Assembly (NCBI GenBank): GCA_026414545.1
Contig: JAOAIU010000026.1
Location: 1-50,878, forward strand
From: Candidatus Saccharicenans sp.
GTDB taxonomy: Bacteria; Acidobacteriota; Aminicenantia; Aminicenantales; Saccharicenantaceae
Length of the DNA: 50,878 nt
Direction of reading: 5' to 3'
How positions within the stretch are numbered: position 1 is the first letter of the stretch; every line of letters starts with the position of its first letter. Below are positions 1-9,461 of the stretch, one piece after another. Position numbers and translations under genes: made by a program. The notes beneath the pieces are model-generated. The model was not told where the DNA came from. It saw only the letters and a program-made list of their open reading frames with translations, and did not search any database.

Positions 1-2829
1 CTTGACTTCCATGGCCCGGACCTTCCAGCCCTTAATCCGGACTTCCAGTTCATCGCCTTCCAGGTCCTCTCCGAAGAAATAGCCTTTAACCGTGCGCCTC
101 TCGCCAGGCAGCAATGAAATGTAGTTATCTTCGAGAAAGATAGGCACAACTGATTTCTGCCTTAGTTTTTTAATGACTTGGATTTCCAGGTTGAAGGCCA
201 GGTTCGGTCCCGGATTGTGCAGCTCAATGGTCAGGTTCCGGATCAGGTCTTTCCCTTCTACCTTCCACCTGTACCTGACCTGTGATTCGGGGAGCTGGTT
301 CAGGGCTTTAAGGTCGGCATATTTTTTAACCGGGGTGACGTACCAGAGTGTCTTCTCGAAATCGAGCAGGTCGGGCTCCAGGCTGAGCACATAGAAATTA
401 TGGTCCTCCAGCGACTGCTTCGGCCCGATGATTCTCAGGTCAAGGAAGTAGACTCGGCTGAGGTTCGGGATGTCCGGCAGGCGGGTAAGCACAGCTTTGC
501 CGTCGGCCTCCAGCGTCAGCGGAAACTCTTGCCGGAATCTTTCCTTGAGTTCCAGGTCGAAGACACGGACCAGGGCGGTCAATCTTTCAGCCTTAACCGC
601 CGACAGGTTGGAGGCAATAATTTCTCGCGTTTCGTGGTCATAAATCAGGTGGACCGGGGTGTTGGCTTTCCTGGCCCCGTAAAAAGCACCGGTAGGCATG
701 AGATAATAATCATAGAGCTGCCACCAGAGCTTGGGCCAGGCCGAGTTATACATCCACTGGATGATGCCGGTGGCCAGGGGACGGCGGGCCACAAAGGCCT
801 CAAACATCCCCCTCATGGCTTCATAGTTGAGAAACTGGGCCTTTTGACAATACTCGGCTACGTTTTCGGGCCAGCCCAGGCGTTCTCGCATGGCCTCGTT
901 GTACCTGTCGAGCGACTTAAACATGCCGCGGGAACAGTGAAAGTTCCAGTATTCATTCTGGGGCCACAGCGCTTCTTCCGGTATCATCTTTTTCAGGCTT
1001 TCCAGGACCGGCACCTGGGGACCGGGCCCGGTTTCGGTGTTGAAGCCAAAGGCCCCGCCGTTTTTCTTATCGATGAACCAGTAGTTGGGTGGCACCCAGT
1101 CGTAAGGACCGTTCATCTTGACGCCCGATTTTCCGCTAACCTCAGAGACTTTGGTCCCGGTGGAATTAAGGAAGGGTCGGGTCGGGTCGTCTTCGGCCAG
1201 GATTTTCAGGTATTCTTTTTCCAGTTCAGGCTTGGGCACCAGGTCGCTGGCCAGGGCCCAGACGAAGATGCTGGGATGGTTGCGCAACCAGCGCACCTGG
1301 TCGCGGAAGGAAGCGGCCACCAGTCTGATGTCCTCCGGGCTCAGTATGCCGCCGTATTTGGGATCGGCCGGCTTGCCAAGATAATTTTCCCATTCCCATT
1401 GACAACTCCAGCCAACCATCAGCAGCAGACCGAGTTCGTCGCACAGGTGGTAGAGCTCCTGGCTGGTTCCCCAGAATCCTTCCAGTCTCAGGGCGTTGAG
1501 GTTCAGGTGGCGGGCATACAACAGCTCGGCCCGGAGCTTCTTTGACCTGTTGTTCAGGAAGAGGTCGTCAGTCCAGCCGCCGCCCCGGATCAGAATTTTT
1601 TTGCCGTTGAGCAGAAAACCGCGGTGGCCCTGCTCATTTATGTAGTCCTTTATCTCCCGGATTCCGAAGCGAAGCACCAGCCAGTCTGATACCGGCTGAA
1701 GAGCCTTGAACTGCGGCGGGGTTCTCATCCGGGCTTTATCCTTTTCCCGATCCTGGGGGTGTTCTTTATCCTTCTCCCGGGCCGGGGGCTGGACGGGTTC
1801 AGCCCTGGTCGGCGGCTTAACGGCCGTCTTTTCGTCTGCAGTCGGAACCTTTAACTTGAAGGCCATGGTCAGGAGGTAAAGCTCCGGACGGCCCAGGTCG
1901 TGAGTCCACCAGACCCGGGGGTTGGCCAGAATCAGTTCTTTGTTAGTTTCCGGGCTAAAAACCACGGTCTGGACTTCTTTCGGTCCCAACTTAACTTCTC
2001 TGGATATCCTGATATTTTCCAGCTCGACTTCTAGAGTGCCGGTTATCGGGCTATCGGAATGATTGCGAACCTCGGCCCGGATGGTTAGCCTCGCTTCTTT
2101 CAGGGTGGCAGTGTCGAGGCTAGTCTGAACGAAGGGATTTTCAATGGTCACCTCTCCGGTCTGTCTGATTCTGACCGGCCGCCATAAACCCATGCTGTTA
2201 TCGGCCGGGGCCGGGTTCCAGTCGACGAATCCAATGGTGGGCTCTCCCTTAGCCGGTGGGATGACCTCGATGGCCAGGACATTTCTCTCACCGCTTCTGG
2301 CCAGGGCAGTGATATCCAGCCGAAAGCGCCGGAAGGCGCCGTAAATTTCCGAGGCGTCGGCCACTTTCTGGCCGTTAAGCCAGATATTGGCCCGGTAGTT
2401 AACTCCATCCAGCTCCAGGAAAGCCCGGGTTCGTCCCGGGTAAGCGGGCAACAAAAATTCGGTCCGGTACCACCAGGAAGTCTGAAAATCTTCAGCTTTG
2501 ATTTTCTCCAGGTTTTTACCGAAGAAAACGTCGCCGTAGAGGTTGTTATCAACCAGGGTACCCAGCACCGTGGCCGGGACCTGGGCCGGATACCAGCGGT
2601 CGGTCCTTATTCCAGGTCGGGAGAGGGTGGCTCCGTCAGTCTGGAGGCGGGCCGAAGACTGGATAAACCAGTCGGTCAGCAGCAACTGGGTATCGGGAAG
2701 CATCATCAAACTGCTGCGCCGCATGGGGCCGACCTGCCCACCCGGCTGGGCAAAAGCGTTAGCCCAGATAAGAATGGATAGTAGAACAACCGTTAAAGTT
2801 CTGGCAGTTTTCCCAACGGTTTTTTTCAT
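1..2829 (-). CDS. GH2 exo-beta-D-glucosaminidase-like secreted glycosidase (3' end beyond window)
   Basis: Reading from the ATG at 2829 (GGAGG seven bases upstream), the frame stays open for 943 codons to the window edge, so the C-terminus is missing. A signal peptide (residues 1-25) leads into a GH2 jelly-roll domain, an Ig-like domain and a TIM barrel. The text RGGGWTDDLFL, the nucleophile motif FNTETG (Glu599) and MYNSAWPKLWWQ are typical of the exo-beta-glucosaminidase branch of GH2. That branch has Asp rather than Glu as acid/base, and an ASD motif (Asp529) lies 70 residues before Glu599, as expected. Such enzymes remove terminal glucosamine or related sugars from oligosaccharides, probably in the periplasm or outside the cell. 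A Lys/Asp/Pro-rich insert lies near residues 326-370. It follows the GH38 gene by 48 bases. The family is clear; the exact substrate (glucosamine or mannose) is not. Confidence 0.85.
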   Translation of the reverse strand, partial: MKKTVGKTARTLTVVLLSILIWANAFAQPGGQVGPMRRSSLMMLPDTQLLLTDWFIQSSARLQTDGATLSRPGIRTDRWYPAQVPATVLGTLVDNNLYGDVFFGKNLEKIKAEDFQTSWWYRTEFLLPAYPGRTRAFLELDGVNYRANIWLNGQKVADASEIYGAFRRFRLDITALARSGERNVLAIEVIPPAKGEPTIGFVDWNPAPADNSMGLWRPVRIRQTGEVTIENPFVQTSLDTATLKEARLTIRAEVRNHSDSPITGTLEVELENIRISREVKLGPKEVQTVVFSPETNKELILANPRVWWTHDLGRPELYLLTMAFKLKVPTADEKTAVKPPTRAEPVQPPAREKDKEHPQDREKDKARMRTPPQFKALQPVSDWLVLRFGIREIKDYINEQGHRGFLLNGKKILIRGGGWTDDLFLNNRSKKLRAELLYARHLNLNALRLEGFWGTSQELYHLCDELGLLLMVGWSCQWEWENYLGKPADPKYGGILSPEDIRLVAASFRDQVRWLRNHPSIFVWALASDLVPKPELEKEYLKILAEDDPTRPFLNSTGTKVSEVSGKSGVKMNGPYDWVPPNYWFIDKKNGGAFGFNTETGPGPQVPVLESLKKMIPEEALWPQNEYWNFHCSRGMFKSLDRYNEAMRERLGWPENVAEYCQKAQFLNYEAMRGMFEAFVARRPLATGIIQWMYNSAWPKLWWQLYDYYLMPTGAFYGARKANTPVHLIYDHETREIIASNLSAVKAERLTALVRVFDLELKERFRQEFPLTLEADGKAVLTRLPDIPNLSRVYFLDLRIIGPKQSLEDHNFYVLSLEPDLLDFEKTLWYVTPVKKYADLKALNQLPESQVRYRWKVEGKDLIRNLTIELHNPGPNLAFNLEIQVIKKLRQKSVVPIFLEDNYISLLPGERRTVKGYFFGEDLEGDELEVRIKGWKVRAMEVK

Positions 2830-2877
2830 CGAGACCTCCTGAGCTTTATATTTTACCAGACCTGATATCTAAAACTT

Positions 2878-5800
2878 TCATTCCACCCGCAAAGTTACCA
2901 CTTCCCAGGGCAACATCCGGAAAGACCGGGTGACCTGGGCCAGGGGTTCGCCTTTAATATTAGATAGATAGACCTTTCTGCCGAGAAACAGGAGTCCCTT
3001 CAAACTGACCTGCTCCGGCTGGCCGCCGGCGTTATACAGCCTGAGGAGCAGTGCCGGCCTGGAAGCAGTCTGGCCCGGGACGGCTTTCAGTCGGGTGACC
3101 ACCAATCTTTCCGGCTCAATGTTGAGTACCGGTTGCAGTGGCACCCGACCTTCATCAACCGGCATAATAACCGGGGGTTGGCAGAGCTCAAGGCTTTGCG
3201 TTTTAAGCAGGGCCGGGTCCGGCCGGGAATTGAGAAATAGAGAATAGCGAAGCACGATTTCTCCTTCCTGGTCAGCCCTGTAATTGGTATGCCAGTAATT
3301 ATTGAGGGCGTAGGAAATTATCGTGGCTGATGGCCTCAGTTCCTTTTTCCAGACCCTGGGAAAGCCGCCTACGCTTTTTTCATCGGTCAGGTCGCCGATT
3401 TCTACCAGGGGCACATCTGGCGTTACCCAGGTCAGGTTGAAATCGGGACGGCTAAGGCTAACCGCTTTCTGAACTGAAAAGAAGTCTAAGCAAGCTCCGG
3501 GTATTTCTTCAAAGAACGGGTTAACTGAGCCCCAGCCGAGGTCAAGGCGGATTCCGGCCGGGGGCATCCTGAACGGAAATGCTATGTGAACACTTTCCTT
3601 TTCCCGGACTTTCATTTTATCCAGATGATTGATGAAATCTATTCGCCCGTTGACTCCATTAATCCTGATGATTGTCCTGAGGCTGCGGCACCCGGGTGCT
3701 TCCAGTTCCAGCTCCAGAGAGGCCACCAGCGGGCCTCCATCCAGCACCCTGACCCGGCGAACTCTGGCTGGCTGAGCTTTCTCCGGGTCAGTTCCGGGAA
3801 CGTAAAGATAGGCATTGAGCCCGGAGAATTTCCCTTTGTCCACCAGCTCCAGTTTTCCGGCCGGCTTGAAGACCAGGCTGCCCACGGCTCCAGTTTCCGG
3901 GTTGATTTCCAGGCGAAGAAGTTCGTTTTCCAGGAAGTTCTCTCCGGCCCGGGCCTGGCCGTTGCGCCAGCTGCCGCCGGCCTTGAGGTAGAGCCGGCGG
4001 GTTGAAAAAGGTTGAAGCCGGCTGATTTCCACAGCCAGGGAACCGTCAGCTAGCCTCTGTGAAGGCAGGGCCCGGCTGTTTTCGTCTAGCACCAGGTCCA
4101 GGCCGGATGAGAGGTCAGCCGGGATATAAACTATTTCTGACCTGGTAAACGAAGTGGTGTTAATTATGTCGAGAGCCCTTCTTCCGGATGGAGGTCGGTC
4201 TTCCCGGGAGCTCATCATGGCCCGCAACGTTTTCTCCAGCGAGTCGGCCAGTTCCTGTCCCTTTTCCAAAATGGACTTCTTGTAGGCCCACTGCCGGATG
4301 GCATTTTCTCCGTCCGGGTTGGAGATGCTATCGTGGGCTCCCCAGGTATGCTCGTGAAACAGGATAACCTGGCGCCAGGCTTCATAAAATTCGGCCGATT
4401 TTTTTATGAATTCTTCCGGGGCCAGGAGCGTATAAAGAGTTTCCAGCTGCAGCAAGCGTTCGCTGAGATTTCGGTTCAGGGCAGTTTCCCGGGCGGTGGA
4501 GGCGGCGCCGTCTTCCCAGTAGGGAGAGAAATCTCCGCGAACAGCCGGGATTTCCAGGCCATGCCTTTTTTCCATTTCCAGGAAAAGCTGTTCACTGGTG
4601 GCGATCACCAGGCGGGGTGTCAGGAATTCTTGATTCCAGGCAGCCACTTCCCGGCTGAGGTCAGGGTCGGGTGGCCCGTTATCTCCACCCACGGTGTAGC
4701 GGACCTGCACCAGGGAATAAGGATAATTCCCTTCTTCCAGCTCGCCCACGTACTCGAGAATTTCTCTTTTCTTATCGACTCTGAAGTTTCCCAGGTTCAG
4801 GCCGTGAAACCAGGAATAGCCCCGGCCGGCCATCCAGAACAGAATCTTTTCCTGGCCGGAGGGCGAAACCCAGTAAAAAGGTCGGTCGGCCCAGGTTTTT
4901 AAGGCCCAGCCAACCCGGTCGCCCCCGTCCGGCAGGACGGGCATATAATTAGGACCGCTGGAAAGATAACGGACACCGGCCAGAGCCAGGGACGGTACAA
5001 AGGACCAGCTGTAGCTGGGGATATCGGTGATCATGGCTGAGGTGACCGGAGGAAAACCCAGGGTTTCCAGCTCCCGGGCAAAGGCGGTGAGTTCCAGCAA
5101 TTCTTCCGGGTGACCAAGACCGGTCAGATGGTTAGCCAAAGTGGCCTGGAGTCCAATCCAGCCGTTCTTAACGGCCCGCAACAGTCTTTCTCTTTTTTGC
5201 TCGTCCGCATTTTTTAGATAGGTTTCAACAGGCCAGAGCTGCTCCACGTTCCATTTGAACCTGGCCTCGGGCGGCAGGGATTGTGATTTCTCGGCCAGCT
5301 CGATGGCGGTTTCTATGTTCTGCCACTGTTTTCTTTCCACCTCTTCCTGGTAATCTGAATAGCCGATATCCAAGTGAGAATGGGGAAGAAGCCACAATTC
5401 CATTTTTCTAACCGGTTTCTGTTCAGTTGCTGCCTTAACAAGCTGTTCTTTTCCTCTTAAGACAACGGCTTCAAGGCGGGTCGGGCTGCTGACCGGTTCG
5501 GTCTCCAGATAGAGCTGGTTGTAACCAGTCTGCAGTGCCTTCGATATGACAAGATTCTGGCCCAGCCTGACCTGGACGGAAACTGGTGGGCCAAAATGGC
5601 TAATCTCCAGCAGCAACGGCTGCCGCGGCGGCCTGGTGTTGAGGATGGCCGGCAGGGCTTTCAGCCGGGCCCAGGAATAGAGCGGCTGCTCAAAGACCAT
5701 CACCCAGTCGGAACTTCCGCCCTTTTCGGCCGTTAGTTCCAGCCTGAGCGGTTTTCCTGGCTGCAGCAAGAGCCCGGGCACGGTCAGGAAAAAATAGCCA

Positions 5801-6258
5801 AATAGCTCGTCAAACTGGTCGACCAGGGCTGTTTTAAAAGTAAGACTGAGGCCTGCCGGTCCAGTGACCACCCATTCTTTTCTGGCTGAGTTTTCTGAGG
5901 TGGTGAATTCCAGTGTTCCAGCTCCGTTTGCTTTAAGGTAGAAGCGATGGCTGCCCTTACCCGTGGCCAGGCCACCCATGAAGACAAAGACAGCGCTCGA
6001 AGCCTTGAAGTCAGCCGGAACCGCCTGGGTTTCCCAGACCGCTTTCAATGTGCCATCGCTGGCTCTGACCAGCAGTGCCGGGAGTTGGCCGGGATAGGGT
6101 GAATGGTAATAAAGTTTCTGGCTTTCTATGGTTTTCTGGTAACCGTTTAGCCAGCCTTCGGCAAGGGGCTGGGCTTTGAGTCCGACCAGGGTTACCAGGG
6201 CCAGCGAGAAGACTCCAAGGATTTGGCTCAGGCTCGAATTTCTTTTCATGCTCGCCAC
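2878..6258 (-). CDS. Secreted GH38 alpha-mannosidase-like glycosidase
   Basis: A 1126-residue protein with an N-terminal signal segment. A non-catalytic beta region covers about 30-280, and the GH38 core starts near 285. The zinc motif HSHLDIGY is at 293-300, the probable nucleophile Asp412 lies in TDIPSYSW, and a second zinc/histidine motif FHEHTWG is at 634-640. A mannosidase-type beta domain fills the C-terminus. GH38 enzymes release alpha-mannose from glycans using a zinc ion. It is transcribed just before the GH2 gene and 80 bases after the phosphohexomutase pair, so the four genes look like one glycan-use operon. The start is uncertain: GTG at 6258 has AGGA nearby, while ATG at 6249 (three codons in) lacks a good ribosome site. 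Confidence 0.85.
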   Translation of the reverse strand: MASMKRNSSLSQILGVFSLALVTLVGLKAQPLAEGWLNGYQKTIESQKLYYHSPYPGQLPALLVRASDGTLKAVWETQAVPADFKASSAVFVFMGGLATGKGSHRFYLKANGAGTLEFTTSENSARKEWVVTGPAGLSLTFKTALVDQFDELFGYFFLTVPGLLLQPGKPLRLELTAEKGGSSDWVMVFEQPLYSWARLKALPAILNTRPPRQPLLLEISHFGPPVSVQVRLGQNLVISKALQTGYNQLYLETEPVSSPTRLEAVVLRGKEQLVKAATEQKPVRKMELWLLPHSHLDIGYSDYQEEVERKQWQNIETAIELAEKSQSLPPEARFKWNVEQLWPVETYLKNADEQKRERLLRAVKNGWIGLQATLANHLTGLGHPEELLELTAFARELETLGFPPVTSAMITDIPSYSWSFVPSLALAGVRYLSSGPNYMPVLPDGGDRVGWALKTWADRPFYWVSPSGQEKILFWMAGRGYSWFHGLNLGNFRVDKKREILEYVGELEEGNYPYSLVQVRYTVGGDNGPPDPDLSREVAAWNQEFLTPRLVIATSEQLFLEMEKRHGLEIPAVRGDFSPYWEDGAASTARETALNRNLSERLLQLETLYTLLAPEEFIKKSAEFYEAWRQVILFHEHTWGAHDSISNPDGENAIRQWAYKKSILEKGQELADSLEKTLRAMMSSREDRPPSGRRALDIINTTSFTRSEIVYIPADLSSGLDLVLDENSRALPSQRLADGSLAVEISRLQPFSTRRLYLKAGGSWRNGQARAGENFLENELLRLEINPETGAVGSLVFKPAGKLELVDKGKFSGLNAYLYVPGTDPEKAQPARVRRVRVLDGGPLVASLELELEAPGCRSLRTIIRINGVNGRIDFINHLDKMKVREKESVHIAFPFRMPPAGIRLDLGWGSVNPFFEEIPGACLDFFSVQKAVSLSRPDFNLTWVTPDVPLVEIGDLTDEKSVGGFPRVWKKELRPSATIISYALNNYWHTNYRADQEGEIVLRYSLFLNSRPDPALLKTQSLELCQPPVIMPVDEGRVPLQPVLNIEPERLVVTRLKAVPGQTASRPALLLRLYNAGGQPEQVSLKGLLFLGRKVYLSNIKGEPLAQVTRSFRMLPWEVVTLRVE

Positions 6259-6338
6259 TCTATCCTGCCTTTTTGGTTTTGCTCTATCAATTCTATTTTA
6301 TTGACGATCAAATTTCTGAAAAGTGATTACCGTCCGCC

Positions 6339-7706
6339 TCAGGCCAGCTTCTTGATGATGCTCTTGATTTCTTTCTTGAACTTATCTATTAGCTTCCGGC
6401 TGCGGACTGGCGACCGGGATTCAGCCAAAAATCTGATGATGGGTTCGGTATTGGACGGCCTGATGTGCACCCAGGAGTCTGGCCAGCTGATTTTAAGACC
6501 ATCCAGGGTGGAAATATTTTCGGATTGGTAACGGCGCCGCAGCTCAACCACCGCCCGGAAGGCCAGCTCAGCCGGGCAATCCATCTTAGCCTTCAGCAGA
6601 TGGTATTTCTTGAATTCAGCAGCCACAGCCGAAAGCGGCTTCTGGCCTTCGGCCAGCATTTCCAGGACCAGCCCGGTCGCGGTTAGCGAATCCCGGCAGG
6701 GATGAACTTCCGGCCAGATGACGCCGCCATTGCCCTCGCCGCCGATCGCTGCGCCCTGCTCCTGCATGGCTTCTACCACGTTGATTTCTCCGATTCTTGT
6801 CCTGATTACAGGCACCCGGTACCTGGACGCCAGGTCGTCTATGGCCATGGAAGCCGAGAGGTTGACGACCACCGGGCCAGGCTTCTTCGAAAGCACGTGG
6901 GACACGGATAAGGCCAGGGTCAGGTCTTCTCCCAGGGCTCGTCCCCGTTCGTCAACCAGGGCCAGGCGGTCGGCGTCAGCATCCTGGGCCAGGCCCAGGT
7001 CGGCCCTGAACTCTTTGACCCGGCGGCACAATTCACCCAGGTTTTCGGGGACTGGCTCCGACTGGTGGGCAAACTGCCCGCTAAGGTCGGTGTTAATCAG
7101 AAGGGTTTCGCAGCCCAGTTCCCGCAGAAGCTGCGGCAGGAGCGTGGCCCCGGCCCCGTTGGCGCAATCGGCCACCACCCGGAAGCCGCGGCGGCGGATG
7201 GCCCTGACTTTAAGCCGTGATAAAATTTTTTCAAGATGTAACTGGCCGGCGTTTTTTTCCTGGAGTGGGGACTTAATTCTTTCTGCGGCCACGAAAGTGA
7301 ATTGGCCCTGGTGAAATATGTCCAGGAATTCCTCCACCTGGGAGCGGCGTAGGTAAAGTCCCTCCGGGCCGATAAACTTAAGGCCGTTCCATTCTGGCGG
7401 GTTGTGGCTGGCTGTCACCACCACCGCTCCCCGGGCCTGCCGCTCTCGGGTGAGAAAAAGAATGGTGGGAATCGGGAGCACACCGACTTCAACCGGCTGG
7501 CATCCTGTGGCCAGAAGCCCGCTGAGGACGGCCTTTTTGAGCATCGTTCCCGAGGGCCTGGTATCCTGGCCTACCAGGACCTGTCCGGGGCCCAGGTAGG
7601 TGCCGAAGGCCGAGGCAAATCGGGCGGCAATCTGCGGGGTCAGGCTTTCGCCGACGACTCCTCTGACTCCGGAGATGCTGACCTTTAGCGGAAACCTTTT
7701 CTTCAT
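6339..7706 (-). CDS. Phosphoglucomutase/phosphomannomutase family protein, apparently active
   Basis: A 455-residue alpha-D-phosphohexomutase with all the family's catalytic motifs: the phosphoserine loop TASHNP (Ser100), the metal loop DADADR (Asp242, Asp244, Asp246), the sugar loop GEGNGG and the phosphate loop RPSNTEP near the C-terminus. It interconverts sugar 1- and 6-phosphates (glucose, mannose or glucosamine; the sequence does not decide). It begins four bases after the stop of a close paralogue that lacks the key residues, and it precedes the GH38 and GH2 genes. That context links it to entry of released sugars into metabolism or to nucleotide-sugar synthesis. GlmM is an alternative assignment. 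Confidence 0.9.
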   Translation of the reverse strand: MKKRFPLKVSISGVRGVVGESLTPQIAARFASAFGTYLGPGQVLVGQDTRPSGTMLKKAVLSGLLATGCQPVEVGVLPIPTILFLTRERQARGAVVVTASHNPPEWNGLKFIGPEGLYLRRSQVEEFLDIFHQGQFTFVAAERIKSPLQEKNAGQLHLEKILSRLKVRAIRRRGFRVVADCANGAGATLLPQLLRELGCETLLINTDLSGQFAHQSEPVPENLGELCRRVKEFRADLGLAQDADADRLALVDERGRALGEDLTLALSVSHVLSKKPGPVVVNLSASMAIDDLASRYRVPVIRTRIGEINVVEAMQEQGAAIGGEGNGGVIWPEVHPCRDSLTATGLVLEMLAEGQKPLSAVAAEFKKYHLLKAKMDCPAELAFRAVVELRRRYQSENISTLDGLKISWPDSWVHIRPSNTEPIIRFLAESRSPVRSRKLIDKFKKEIKSIIKKLA

Positions 7707-7710
7707 GCTC

Positions 7711-9060
7711 TTACCCGAGTAACCGGTTTAGAAAAGCCACCACCTTGTCTACCTCGAGTTGGGCCCTGCTGGCTGACGGACTTTCGGCAATTATCCTGAT
7801 GAGCGGTTCGGTGCTGGAAGCCCTGATGTGCACCCAGGCATCTTTCAGGGTAACATGCAGACCATCCAGGTAATTGACTTCTGCCCCTGGATAAAGTTTT
7901 CTGGTTTCGGCCACCAGCGAGTGCAGACGGTGAGGAGGGCAGACTATTTTATCCTTGACGATGTGATAACGGGGCAAAGTCCTTATCAGTTCTGAAAGTT
8001 TTTTCTGCTTAACGGCCATCGCTTCCAGAACCAGGCCCATGACCGCAAAGCCGTCAAAGGCGGGCTGAAAACTACGGAAGGCCAGGCCTCCGCTGCCCTC
8101 TCCGGCCAGGGTCCCGTCTTCCTGAAGCATGGTCTGGACCAGAGCCGACTGGCCGACCCTGGTTCTTAAGACCGGGACCCGGTGTTTTGCTGCCACCTCG
8201 TCAATCATACGGGAAGTGGACAGGCTGGTGACCACCGGTCCAGGCTGCTTTTCCAGGTAATAACCGGCCACAATCGGCAGGGTATATTCTTCCGATAGGG
8301 TTTCTCCGGTCTCGGTCACCAGGGAAACCCGGCTGACATCGCTGTTAAGGAGAAAGCCCAGGCTGGCCCCGGTGGCCCTGACCAGGGAAGCCACTTCGCC
8401 CGCGTTCCTCGGACGCGGTTCCGGGTCGTGCGGGAAATAGCCGCTGGGCTCGTTGTTGACCGCTATAAGTTCGCAGCCGAGGAAGCCGAAAAACTTATTG
8501 ACCAGCCCGGCCCCGGCCCCGTTACAGGGGTCGGCCACCACCTTGAACCTGGCCCGGACGATTTCATCCGTTCGTAGCCTTTGGGTCAGCCAGGAAAAAT
8601 AAACTTCTTCGGAGTTGAGCTCGGTGATGAGGGTCGGGGATTTTTTTAGCTTCTGGTGAGCAAAACGTCCCAGGTGGTAAATATCCAGCAATTCGGAGCC
8701 CTGGAACTCGTTGAGATAAGTGCCCTGGTCGTTGATGAAATTGAGAGCATTCCACTCGGCCGGGTTATGTCCGGCAGTGATCGATATGGCTCCTGCTGCT
8801 CGGCGTTGCTTCACCAGGAACTGGATGATGGGTGTGGGGCAGATACCGAGATTGGTAACCTCGTGCCCGGTGGAGAGGAGGGCTGAAATTGCCGCTTCTT
8901 GCACCATCAGTCCTGACTTACGGCTATCCCGGCCGACCAGGATTGTTCCCTTGGGCAGCATGGTGCCAAAAGCTGCAGCAAAATCTATGACCAGCTCCGG
9001 AGTGATGGTCTGCCCAACAAGGCCGCGGACACCGGAAATGTTGAGCTTTAGCAATTTCAT
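7711..9060 (-). CDS. Phosphohexomutase paralogue lacking catalytic serine and metal loop (probable pseudoenzyme)
   Basis: A 449-residue protein aligning end to end with the next gene (6339-7706). The serine loop reads TAGHNP, so Gly97 sits where the phosphorylated Ser belongs. The metal loop reads NSDVSR (239-244) in place of DxDxDR, leaving one of three Asp ligands. The sugar loop (GEGSGG) and phosphate loop (RASSTEP) are intact, and the frame is full length with no stop, so this is not simply a decayed gene. Known phosphohexomutases need both lost sites. A binding, regulatory or partner-subunit role is inferred. It is the first gene of the leftward cluster, with the active paralogue four bases downstream. 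No clear Shine-Dalgarno precedes the ATG. Confidence 0.85.
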   Translation of the reverse strand: MKLLKLNISGVRGLVGQTITPELVIDFAAAFGTMLPKGTILVGRDSRKSGLMVQEAAISALLSTGHEVTNLGICPTPIIQFLVKQRRAAGAISITAGHNPAEWNALNFINDQGTYLNEFQGSELLDIYHLGRFAHQKLKKSPTLITELNSEEVYFSWLTQRLRTDEIVRARFKVVADPCNGAGAGLVNKFFGFLGCELIAVNNEPSGYFPHDPEPRPRNAGEVASLVRATGASLGFLLNSDVSRVSLVTETGETLSEEYTLPIVAGYYLEKQPGPVVTSLSTSRMIDEVAAKHRVPVLRTRVGQSALVQTMLQEDGTLAGEGSGGLAFRSFQPAFDGFAVMGLVLEAMAVKQKKLSELIRTLPRYHIVKDKIVCPPHRLHSLVAETRKLYPGAEVNYLDGLHVTLKDAWVHIRASSTEPLIRIIAESPSASRAQLEVDKVVAFLNRLLG

Positions 9061-9461
9061 GGCTGAATGTAATCAATTTACCATCAGACCAGTTTATAAT
9101 CAATTGAATTAACCCGTTAACTGAACCCGGCAGCACCGGTCAGCTCCTTCCAGGGATGTTCGTTTTAGCTCCTGGAGTCGGCGGGGTGGCCTGAATTCGA
9201 TATGGGGCGGATTGGAGCAGTCAATTTCAGGTCGGCCAGCCCGAATAGTTTCCGTCAAAACTTCGATGGAGTCCGTATCATCCGGCTCACTATTTATTGG
9301 CAGGCAAAAGGGTTGGGTCGAGAGCTGGCAATTCGATTCCGTTTCGCACCGAGAACTAAACTAAAGTGTCCAGTGAGGAAGAAAATAAGCACTTGCCCAG
9401 AAAAGACGCTTCCCTCCAAATAATAATCAATGAGCGCTTAATCTTTCAGTCAGAGAGATAT
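9061..9461. other. Intergenic gap, promoter region of the phosphohexomutase cluster
   Basis: About 400 bases between the stop of the M20 amidohydrolase gene and the start of the phosphohexomutase pair, both leftward. On the minus strand a TATAAA box lies at 9093-9098, about 33 bases before the ATG, but no convincing -35 element accompanies it. The rest holds no credible gene, no hairpin with a T-run and no tRNA. The only open frames there are short and show no family motif. Confidence 0.4.

Noticed and set aside
400-1545. A 381-codon open frame on the plus strand inside the GH2 gene
   Set aside because: It lies opposite the GH2 catalytic domain, whose motifs read correctly on the minus strand; no signal, motif or ribosome site supports it.
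7711-9060. A decaying pseudogene of phosphohexomutase
   Set aside because: The frame is full length without stops, the ligand loops are conserved and its spacing to the next gene is tight; selective loss of catalytic residues fits a pseudoenzyme better.
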